Source: Candidatus Endomicrobium embiratermitis
Lineage (GTDB): Bacteria > Elusimicrobiota > Endomicrobiia > Endomicrobiales > Endomicrobiaceae
Direction: 5' to 3'
NCBI GenBank assembly: GCA_009781315.1
Contig: WQYI01000002.1
Span: 1-61,414 of the forward strand
Length of the DNA stretch: 61,414 nt
In this document: in pieces, positions 28,497-34,836 of the stretch
Position numbering within the stretch: position 1 is the first letter of the stretch
Layout: each line of letters starts with the position of its first letter
The notes under the pieces: model-generated
Told to the model about the DNA's origin: nothing
The model's database searches: none
The model's input: the letters and a program-made list of their open reading frames with translations, nothing else
Made by a program: the position numbers and the translations under genes

Positions 28497-30155
28497 TCAA
28501 TTTTGTCCCTCTACAGAAGGAGCGGATTTTTGAGTTTCGGCATCAGGCACATGCAGCTTTTTCTTTCCGATTTTATCTAAAGTTTCTTCCAAATCGTCAA
28601 AATCCATTTCTTTATCAACCAACAGTCTTTTTGCTACAGCGTCAACCGCGTCCCAGTTTGCTTTTAAAAGTCTTTCCGCTTTAGTATAACAGGAATTTAA
28701 TACGTCTATAGTTTCGTTATTGAGCTTTTCTTTTAAACTCTCAGACATCAGCTCTTTTGGTATCGCGGAAAAGTCGCCTACATAACCGCTGTTTCCCATG
28801 CCGACGCGCCAAACCATAAGGTTTGCTATTTGCATGGCGTTTTTAAAATCTCCGGACACTCCGCTTGAAGTAGTGCCGTATTTAAGTTTTTCCGCGACAT
28901 GGCTTGCAAGAGAAACTATAATATCCGCTATATATTTTTCTTTATTGGCGGTATGAAATTCCTCTTTCGGATAATGCGAGACCAGGCCCAAAGCGTTGCC
29001 GTGCGATTTTATCGTAATTTTAAAAACATCGTCCGTAGGATGAGCCATATACAGAGCTATCGCATGGCCTGCTTCGTGGTAAGCGGTCATCTCAAGTTCC
29101 TGAGGAGTCATTTCAAGATGCGTTTCCAAGCCCAAATCTATTCTGTCCATAGCTTCGGAAAGATCCTGCATATCAACGGTTTCTTTTCCCTTGCGCGTGG
29201 CGATTAAAGCCGCTTCTTTTGCTATATTTTCTATATCGGCCGGAGATTTGTAAACCGCTTTTTTTGCAAGCCTATTTATATTTAAATCTGCGGAAATTTT
29301 AACTTTTTTAAGATAGAATTCAAAAAGCTGCTCTCTTTCTTTTAAATTAGGAAGCGTAATATTTATTTTTCTGTCAAATCTGCCCGGCCTTAAAAGGGCT
29401 TTATCCAAAACGCTTACATCCGCGTTTGTGGCGGCAATCACTACTATATTGCTTCCTTTGCTTTCCAAACCGTCCATTTCGATAAGAAGCTGGTTTTGGG
29501 TGCTGTTTGTTTCCTCGCCTCCGCCAAACGACGTAAACGTTCTGCCTCTGCCGATAACTTCTATTTCGTCTATAAAGATTATGCACGCGCCGTCCGTATA
29601 AGCGTAATCTCTGGCTTGTTTAAAGAGGTTTCGTACCCTGCCCGCGCCGACGCCCACAAAAACTTCCACAAACTCGCTGCCCGCCATGGATATAAACGGA
29701 ATGCCGCTCTCGGTAGCAATGGCCTTTGCAAGCAAAGTTTTTCCTGTTCCGGGAGGCCCCATAAGAAGAAGGCCTTTAATTATTTTTCCGCCCATTTTCT
29801 GAAGCTGTTTTCTGTCTTTTATAAGCTGGACAACTTCCATAGCTTCTTTTTTAGCGCCTTCAAGGCCTATAACTTCTTTGAAAGATACTTTTATATTGTC
29901 GCTTTTAATTCTGCTTTTTTTTACTTTGCCGAAACCGCCGCCGCGAAAAAATGTAACGTACATAAACACAAAAGCAGCAGCGCTTGCCATAGCAAGAATA
30001 AGCTGCATAGGCATCTGCGCCAAAGTCATCGTACGGTAAAACGATTCAAGCTTGCTCATACCGTAAATAGAAAGGGCAATTAGAACAAAAACTATAGAAC
30101 CTATTATTACCCATATCTTATTATTTTGAATAAACATCTTAAGTTTACGAAACAT
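28497..30155 (-). CDS. FtsH-like membrane AAA+ zinc metalloprotease without periplasmic domain
   Basis: 552 residues. Two membrane segments (about 14-32 and 50-70) are separated by only about 17 residues, so the usual 70-residue periplasmic domain of FtsH is missing. Then come Walker A GPPGTGKT (133-140), the pore motif in FVGVGAGR, Walker B with DEIE (about 196-199), an arginine-rich second region of homology near RPGRFDR, and the M41 zinc motif HEAGH (360-364) with the third ligand probably D436. All catalytic elements are intact, so it should be an ATP-driven protease at the inner membrane. Length and divergence suggest a paralogue rather than the housekeeping FtsH (about 610-650 residues). 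A GAGG ribosome site and a strong promoter precede it. Confidence 0.87.
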   Translation of the reverse strand: MFRKLKMFIQNNKIWVIIGSIVFVLIALSIYGMSKLESFYRTMTLAQMPMQLILAMASAAAFVFMYVTFFRGGGFGKVKKSRIKSDNIKVSFKEVIGLEGAKKEAMEVVQLIKDRKQLQKMGGKIIKGLLLMGPPGTGKTLLAKAIATESGIPFISMAGSEFVEVFVGVGAGRVRNLFKQARDYAYTDGACIIFIDEIEVIGRGRTFTSFGGGEETNSTQNQLLIEMDGLESKGSNIVVIAATNADVSVLDKALLRPGRFDRKINITLPNLKEREQLFEFYLKKVKISADLNINRLAKKAVYKSPADIENIAKEAALIATRKGKETVDMQDLSEAMDRIDLGLETHLEMTPQELEMTAYHEAGHAIALYMAHPTDDVFKITIKSHGNALGLVSHYPKEEFHTANKEKYIADIIVSLASHVAEKLKYGTTSSGVSGDFKNAMQIANLMVWRVGMGNSGYVGDFSAIPKELMSESLKEKLNNETIDVLNSCYTKAERLLKANWDAVDAVAKRLLVDKEMDFDDLEETLDKIGKKKLHVPDAETQKSAPSVEGQN

Positions 30156-30187
30156 TTTTAACCTCTTTTTGTTATTTATTTCTGACT

Positions 30188-30216
30188 ATTATAGCTATAA
30201 TAAATATATCTTGCAA
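30188..30216 (-). promoter_or_regulatory. Sigma70-type promoter of the FtsH-like gene
   Basis: On the minus strand, TTGCAA (30211-30216), 17 nt spacer, and a consensus TATAAT (30188-30193). The start codon lies about 33 nt downstream of the -10 box, leaving a short leader with the GAGG ribosome site. Confidence 0.75.
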
Positions 30217-30271
30217 TACAAAAAAAGAAAAAGCAGATTAGATTTTTCCAATCCGCAGTCGATCCTTGTCT

Positions 30272-30336
30272 GTCATTCCCGCGAAAGCGGGAATCCAAGT
30301 TTAACATGGATCCCCGATTAAGGCGCTCGTGGACGA
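30272..30336. repeat. Dispersed palindromic repeat
   Basis: GTCATTCCCGC and GCGGGAATCC form a perfect hairpin with an AAA loop; a second, decayed arm (GGATCCCCGATT onward) follows. It is the main content of the roughly 295 bp space between the FtsH-like gene and tRNA-Leu, along with the two divergent promoters. Confidence 0.75.
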
Positions 30337-30370
30337 CAAAAGAGAGGAATAACAGCTTTCTTTTGTCGAT

Positions 30371-30399
30371 TTGACTAAAAATCTCTTTTATTATAAAAT
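30371..30399 (+). promoter_or_regulatory. tRNA-Leu promoter
   Basis: TTGACT (30371-30376), 17 nt, TAAAAT (30394-30399). The same two boxes and spacing occur before tRNA-Lys in this window, which supports both calls. Confidence 0.7.
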
Positions 30400-30411
30400 A
30401 CATTTCTGTTT

Positions 30412-30437
30412 GAAACAAAGTTTCGAAACTTTGTTTC
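30412..30437. repeat. Perfect 26 bp palindrome upstream of tRNA-Leu
   Basis: GAAACAAAGTTTC is followed directly by its exact reverse complement. It lies between the promoter -10 box and the mature tRNA 5' end, 13 bp from the tRNA. It could be an operator or a leader hairpin removed by processing; nothing here tells which. Confidence 0.8.
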
Positions 30438-30450
30438 TGAAGTTCTTTAA

Positions 30451-30535
30451 GCCGAGGTGGTGGAATGGCAGACACGTGAGACTCAAAATCTCAAGTTGCT
30501 TAGGCGGCGTGCGGGTTCAAGTCCCGCCCTCGGCA
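30451..30535 (+). tRNA. tRNA-Leu (anticodon CAA)
   Basis: An 85 nt class II tRNA. The acceptor stem GCCGAGG pairs with CCTCGGC, the anticodon loop CTCAAAA gives CAA, the variable arm is long, and the T arm holds GGTTCAAGTCC. Discriminator base is A (30535); CCA is not encoded. Confidence 0.97.
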
Positions 30536-30570
30536 TTATCCTCTTTTAACGACTATTAAGACGGCTTGCC

Positions 30571-30660
30571 TTTTGAGTTTATGCTTTGCTATGCCGCTCC
30601 TCATTTATGTTTCACAACTGTGTAAACTTCGTCGCGGCAATGCCTCGCCTAAACTCAAAA
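30571..30660. other. Long nested stem-loop, candidate structured RNA or mobile palindrome
   Basis: The 333 bp between tRNA-Leu and gpmA contain no credible gene. Within it, TTTTGAGTTTA (30571-30581) pairs with TAAACTCAAAA (30650-30660), TGCCGC (30592-30597) pairs with GCGGCA (30634-30639), and an inner GTTT/AAAC stem caps the structure. The spacers between stems are 10 nt on both sides and contain further GC pairs. Such symmetry suggests a folded RNA or a REP-like element. The remaining sequence up to 30810 shows nothing I can name. Confidence 0.55.
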
Positions 30661-30812
30661 TACTTTGCCTTTAAAAACAAATTGTCTTCGCAAGCGCCGC
30701 AAGAATCCAAAACCGTTTGCAAAAAAATTCAAAACAACCAATTTTATCCACAAACTTTTAAGCCTTTAACGACATGCATACTTGATAAAACCTGCTTTAA
30801 TGCAAAATAAAA

Positions 30813-30844
30813 AACCTGCGTTTAATTAAAAACACAGGTTTTTT
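30813..30844. terminator. Rho-independent terminator, probably bidirectional
   Basis: AACCTG (30813-30818) pairs with CAGGTT (30835-30840), extended by an inner 4 bp stem, with a T run after it on the plus strand and an A run before it. It would end gpmA transcription on the minus strand and any read-through from tRNA-Leu. Confidence 0.8.
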
Positions 30845-30868
30845 CATTTGTTAACTATTACGATGTCG

Positions 30869-31615
30869 TTATTTTGCTTTTCCTTGGTTAGCAACGGCTT
30901 CCATTGCTTTTTTTACGGCTTCGGGATCTCCGAGATAATAGTTCTTTATAGGTTTTAAATTTTCATCAAGCTCATACACAAGCGGCATTGCCGTAGGTAT
31001 ATTTAAGTTTACTATATCCGCGTCGCTTATATTGTCTAAATATTTTACCAGCGCCCTAAGGCTGTTTCCGTGAGCGGCAATTATAATTTTTTTGCCCGCT
31101 TTAATCTGCGGCGCTATTTCTTTTTCCCAGTAAGGGATAACTCTTGCGACCGTATCTTTCAAACATTCCGTAAAAGGAATTTCCGATTTTGCGAGACCCG
31201 CGTATCTGGGGTCGTTGCCCGGATATCTCTCGTCGTTTTCCGTAAGCGCCATAGGGGGAATGTCGTAACTCCTTCTCCAGATTTTCACCTGATCTTCTCC
31301 GTATTTTGCCGCGGTTTCAGCTTTATTTAATCCCTGCAGCGCGCCGTAATGCCTTTCATTAAGTTTCCAACTGCGTATAACAGGCACCCAAAGCAAATCC
31401 ATAACTTCCGTAACAGTCCAAAGAGTTTTTATTGCTCTTTTAAGGACTGAAGTATATGCCAAATCAAAAGTAAAGCCGTCTTTTTTAAGCTGCTCTCCGG
31501 CTTTTAACGCTTCTTCTTTTCCTTTTTCCGACAAATCCACGTCGGCCCAGCCCGTGAATCTGTTTTCTTTATTCCAAATGCTCTCGCCGTGCCTTATCAA
31601 AACTATTTTGTACAT
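30869..31615 (-). CDS. gpmA: 2,3-bisphosphoglycerate-dependent phosphoglycerate mutase
   Basis: 248 residues from the ATG at 31615, chosen because a perfect GGAGG lies 7 nt before it and because the family starts right at this point; a longer open frame upstream has no ribosome site. It interconverts 3- and 2-phosphoglycerate in glycolysis and gluconeogenesis in the cytoplasm. The phosphohistidine motif [10 protein letters not shown] (about 5-14), [13 protein letters not shown], the [12 protein letters not shown] segment and the second catalytic histidine in AAHGNSLRA are all present. Length is usual for the family. It stands alone between a bidirectional terminator and a promoter/repeat region. 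Confidence 0.97.
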   Translation of the reverse strand: MYKIVLIRHGESIWNKENRFTGWADVDLSEKGKEEALKAGEQLKKDGFTFDLAYTSVLKRAIKTLWTVTEVMDLLWVPVIRSWKLNERHYGALQGLNKAETAAKYGEDQVKIWRRSYDIPPMALTENDERYPGNDPRYAGLAKSEIPFTECLKDTVARVIPYWEKEIAPQIKAGKKIIIAAHGNSLRALVKYLDNISDADIVNLNIPTAMPLVYELDENLKPIKNYYLGDPEAVKKAMEAVANQGKAK

Positions 31616-31643
31616 TTTTACTCCTCCGAATAAAATTTTATTT

Positions 31644-31672
31644 AAAATACTATATTTGGAAATGTTTTGCAA
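31644..31672 (-). promoter_or_regulatory. Possible gpmA promoter
   Basis: Minus-strand TTGCAA (31667-31672), 17 nt, TATTTT (31644-31649), about 28 nt before the gpmA start. The -10 box is weak. Confidence 0.45.
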
Positions 31673-31724
31673 ATAGACGGTGTTTTGATAAAATAAAACG
31701 AAAGTATCCATTGAAGCACACAGA

Positions 31725-31796
31725 TGTCATTCTGCGTTGCGAAGCAATCGCAGAATCTATAAATTTCATAGACCCTGCGACTTCGCGCAGGGTGAC
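31725..31796. repeat. Dispersed palindromic repeat between gpmA and the first porin
   Basis: GTCATTCTGCG pairs toward CGCAGAATC, and GACCCTGCG pairs with CGCAGGGTGAC. It occupies the middle of the 380 bp divergent region; the rest holds the promoters of the two flanking genes and the porin leader. Confidence 0.8.
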
Positions 31797-31854
31797 AACA
31801 TAGGGCACATGCGTTTAAAGTAATAATTCCCAAATAAAAAGCTTTAAAAAAATT

Positions 31855-31883
31855 TTGACAAAAAGCCAAAAAAAATGTTTAAT
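31855..31883 (+). promoter_or_regulatory. Promoter of the first porin-like gene
   Basis: Consensus TTGACA (31855-31860), 17 nt, TTTAAT (31878-31883). This predicts a leader of about 105 nt, with AGGGG before the ATG at 31996. The long leader suggests post-transcriptional control, but I see no known riboswitch fold. Confidence 0.65.
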
Positions 31884-31995
31884 TAATGATGTTAATAATG
31901 TGTTAATATTTTGTTAAATAAAAAACAGGGGGGTGAAAATCGCCGGTTTTGTATTTTGCAAGTCTTAATAAAAAAAATAAAAGGGGTAATTGTAA

Positions 31996-33243
31996 ATGAA
32001 AAAAGTATTGGCATTATTCGCAGCTTTGGTATTGTTTACATCATCATCTTTCGCAGGGGATTTGTCTTTGCCGAAGGTAAAGCTTTACGGTGAAGGTTCG
32101 ATACAGTCGTTCAGAATTGATAATATGGACGGCGACTGGAATTTAGGCGGCACGGTAGGCGTTTTTACTTTAGGCGCGGCGATTTCATTAGCTGAAAACG
32201 TAACGGCTTCGCTGGCATTGGGTTATTACAATTATTGGGGAGAAAGTTACGGAACAGAAGGAAAGCATATATCCGGCGGCGGTGACGGTTATTTGAACCT
32301 TATAAGAGTCGTCGAAGCAAATATAGCTTTGAAAAATCTTTTTGACGTGGAAGGACTCAGCGCTAAAGTCGGACGCCAGTTTTACGGCGACGAAGACAGC
32401 ATGGTGATGTTTCTTGGTGTAAGAAACAATACCGCGACTAATTTTTTCAACATGCATGGTTGGTCACCCGCAAATATGATAGCGCCCATAACTTCCATAG
32501 AGGCGATGACCCTTTATTATGAAAAAGAAAACATAAAAGCAAACGCCATTTACGGAATGTTTAGCAATCAGAGTACCGGCGAATATAATCAGACTCTTAA
32601 AGGGGCGGATTTTAAATATTTTAATATTGCCGATATGTTTGACGCGCAGGCGTATTTATATTCTTTTGAACACACAGGGTATCAATATTATACGATCTTC
32701 GGGTTGAAGCCGACTTTTAAATATAACGATTTCAAAGCCTCTATTGAATTCGCGAAAAATTTCGGCGGCAATGAAATTTTCAGCAACGAGTATGCCAATA
32801 CGAATTTTATAAAACTTGACGCTTCTTACGACGTTAAGGACATAAATCTTACTCCCAGGCTGAGCTATTTCGTCGGCGGCGGCGAATACGGTAAAGGTTT
32901 TTACGCTCCTTTCGGAAACGCGACTCCCCGCGGATTGGTAGCGACTGCTCTTTTTAATAATTGGGGAGACCAGCTCTTTTCCTTTTATGATGAGGCGATT
33001 TTTAATATCGGAGCAGATTATAAATATGAAAAATACAGCTTCGCTCTTGATATTTTCAACTACAACGGAAGAGACAACGGTGATAACTTTAATTTAGGAA
33101 ACGAAGTTGATTTTACGGTGAAATATGCGTACACGGACAATGTCAGCATTAATTTTATAATCGGACATCTTTTCATGAACGACGACTGGTATAATGGTAC
33201 CGACGTGTCAACAACGCAGCTTGGCGTATCGTATAAGTTTTAA
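31996..33243 (+). CDS. Porin-like outer-membrane beta-barrel protein (copy 1)
   Basis: 415 residues with a clear signal peptide (MKKVLALFAALVLFTSSSFAG). The mature part is built of alternating amphipathic strands rich in aromatic residues and glycine, ends in YKF as outer-membrane barrels do, and has short turns with DN/GD. I infer a channel in the outer membrane; no specific porin family is recognised and the substrate is unknown. It and the next gene are tandem paralogues sharing segments such as KGADFKYFNIADM and FYGDEDSMV/YYGDEDSMV. A strong promoter and long leader precede it, which suits an abundant envelope protein. Confidence 0.75.
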   Translation: MKKVLALFAALVLFTSSSFAGDLSLPKVKLYGEGSIQSFRIDNMDGDWNLGGTVGVFTLGAAISLAENVTASLALGYYNYWGESYGTEGKHISGGGDGYLNLIRVVEANIALKNLFDVEGLSAKVGRQFYGDEDSMVMFLGVRNNTATNFFNMHGWSPANMIAPITSIEAMTLYYEKENIKANAIYGMFSNQSTGEYNQTLKGADFKYFNIADMFDAQAYLYSFEHTGYQYYTIFGLKPTFKYNDFKASIEFAKNFGGNEIFSNEYANTNFIKLDASYDVKDINLTPRLSYFVGGGEYGKGFYAPFGNATPRGLVATALFNNWGDQLFSFYDEAIFNIGADYKYEKYSFALDIFNYNGRDNGDNFNLGNEVDFTVKYAYTDNVSINFIIGHLFMNDDWYNGTDVSTTQLGVSYKF

Positions 33244-33277
33244 TAATTGGCAAAAGCAGATTTTAAACCATTCTTTT

Positions 33278-33353
33278 GTCATTCCCGAGGTTTGTAATCG
33301 GGAATCCAAGTTTGTATCGTCATTGCGAATAACCTTCGGTTATTCGCAATGAC
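33278..33353. repeat. Two adjacent palindromic repeats between the porin genes
   Basis: GTCATTCCCGA/TCGGGAATCC (33278-33306), then a near-perfect hairpin from GTCATTGCGAATAACC to GGTTATTCGCAATGAC (33319-33353). The bases leading into the first hairpin are repeated almost exactly after the second porin gene. Confidence 0.85.
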
Positions 33354-33384
33354 GAGAAATGAAAAAAACAAAAAGGATATGTTA

Positions 33385-34617
33385 ATGAAAAAAATATTTG
33401 CATTAGCGGCGATTTTAGCTTTGTTTTCGTCGTTGTCTTTTGCGGTAGATTTGAGTCTTCCGGATGTAAAATTTTACGGAGAAGGCTCGGCTCAAGGTTT
33501 TATCCTTAATGGCGAAAGCGAGAGTATCGGCGCGACGTCCGGTTATTTTACTTTAGGCGCGGCGATTTCCTTTGAAAACATAACGGCAACGCTTGCGTTG
33601 GGTTATCAAAACTATTGGGGAAGCTATGGAATAGAAGGAAGGCATATATCCGGCGGCGGCGACGGGTATTTGAACCTTATAAGAGTCGTAGAAGCAAACG
33701 TAAACATTGATAAGCTTTTTAACGTAGACGGGCTTAGCGCGAAAGTCGGGCGCCAGTATTACGGCGACGAAGACAGCATGGTGGTGTATTTAGGCATAAG
33801 AAGAGGAAATCCTCTCTTAATGTTTATAACCTCAGCAGCGCCCGGTATGATCAGCGGACCTGCGGGTTCTGTCATAAGTTCCATAGAAGGCGCGTCCGTT
33901 TACTATGAAGAAGGAAATATAAAAGCAAACGCTGTTTACGCTATAGGCAGCAGCAATAATACCGGTGAAGACAATATGACCATCAAAGGCGCGGATTTTA
34001 AATATTTTAATATTGCCGATATGAATATGTTTGACTTTCAGGCATATTTGTATAATTTTGAAAATATAGACATGGGTAGCGGCTTGAAGTATTATACGAT
34101 ACTTGGCGTAAAACCTGTTTTCAAAATGGACAATTTGAAAGCATCTCTTGAATTCGCGAAAAATTTCGGCGGCGATTTAATTTTCAGCAATGAGTATTTC
34201 AATACGAATTTTGTAAAATTCGACGTTTCTTACGATTTTAAGGACTTAAACCTCACTCCCAGGCTGAGCTATTTTGCCGGCGGCAGCGATAATGGTGACC
34301 CCTTCATTGCTTTCGGGAATTATGTCCCCAGTATGATATTTGGAGCTGAGTTAAGCGCTTTCATGGGATATCCGGGTATTCAACTTTGGAATATCGGAGC
34401 TGATTACGTGTATAGTAAATATACGTTCGGCTTAGACTTTTTTAGGTTTAACCAAAGAGACCAAGCTGATGAATCTATGTACGAAATCGATTTTATTGTG
34501 AAATACGCGTATGCGGAAAATATCACCATTAATTTCGGAATCGGGAATGCTTTTGACGATTTTGACGACAATCTTAATCTGACTATGGTTACAACCGGCA
34601 TAACGTATAAGTTTTAA
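33385..34617 (+). CDS. Porin-like outer-membrane beta-barrel protein (copy 2)
   Basis: 410 residues from the ATG at 33385, chosen because AAGGA lies 7 nt upstream and the signal peptide (MKKIFALAAILALFSSLSFA) begins there; an earlier in-frame ATG lies inside a palindromic repeat. It is a paralogue of the preceding protein: same strand pattern, same FGGDLIFSNEY/FGGNEIFSNEY and LTPRLSYF blocks, and a C-terminal YKF. Differences cluster in segments likely to be surface loops (about residues 150-170 and 305-325). A terminator follows. The role as a porin is inferred from architecture only. Confidence 0.75.
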   Translation: MKKIFALAAILALFSSLSFAVDLSLPDVKFYGEGSAQGFILNGESESIGATSGYFTLGAAISFENITATLALGYQNYWGSYGIEGRHISGGGDGYLNLIRVVEANVNIDKLFNVDGLSAKVGRQYYGDEDSMVVYLGIRRGNPLLMFITSAAPGMISGPAGSVISSIEGASVYYEEGNIKANAVYAIGSSNNTGEDNMTIKGADFKYFNIADMNMFDFQAYLYNFENIDMGSGLKYYTILGVKPVFKMDNLKASLEFAKNFGGDLIFSNEYFNTNFVKFDVSYDFKDLNLTPRLSYFAGGSDNGDPFIAFGNYVPSMIFGAELSAFMGYPGIQLWNIGADYVYSKYTFGLDFFRFNQRDQADESMYEIDFIVKYAYAENITINFGIGNAFDDFDDNLNLTMVTTGITYKF

Positions 34618-34651
34618 TAATTGACAAAAGCAGATTTTAAACCATTCTTTT

Positions 34652-34676
34652 GTCATTCCCTCGAAAGCGGGAATCC
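34652..34676. repeat. Palindromic repeat after the second porin gene
   Basis: GTCATTCCCTC and its partner GCGGGAATCC. It and about 35 bp before it duplicate the 3' flank of the first porin gene. Confidence 0.75.
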
Positions 34677-34695
34677 AAGTTTGTAAACAATAAAA

Positions 34696-34727
34696 AACAG
34701 GCGGAATAAACCCCGCCTGTTTTTTTA
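34696..34727. terminator. Rho-independent terminator of the porin genes
   Basis: AACAGGCGG (34696-34704) pairs with CCGCCTGTT (34713-34721) around an 8 nt loop and is followed by a T run. An A run on the other side could make it act on both strands. Confidence 0.9.
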
Positions 34728-34749
34728 TTTTTATATGTTGCCTTTGTCT

Positions 34750-34822
34750 GTCATACTGAACGAAGTGAAGTATCCAGCCGTTAAAGGTATGGATTCTTCA
34801 TCCCTTCGGGATTCAGAATGAC
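34750..34822. repeat. Palindromic repeat downstream of the U32-family gene
   Basis: GTCATACTGAACG and GAAGTATCC form one arm pair; GGATTCTTCATCCC and GGGATTCAGAATGAC form another. Same GTCAT-ATGAC framing as the other repeats. Confidence 0.75.
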
Positions 34823-34836
34823 ACATTCCAATCTTT

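Noticed and set aside
30536-30810. Small protein genes between tRNA-Leu and gpmA
   Set aside because: The open frame at 30586-30810 runs through the stem-loop, has no ribosome site and an unlikely composition.
31616-31711. N-terminal extension of gpmA by 32 residues
   Set aside because: The family begins at the ATG at 31615, which has a perfect GGAGG; the extension has no homology and covers the promoter region.
31884-31995. Riboswitch in the long leader of the first porin gene
   Set aside because: A weak AAAAC/GTTTT pairing surrounds GGGGGGTG, but no conserved core of any riboswitch class that I know is present.
33349-33384. Earlier start for the second porin-like gene
   Set aside because: The extra 12 residues come from a palindromic repeat and would spoil the signal peptide; AAGGA points to 33385.
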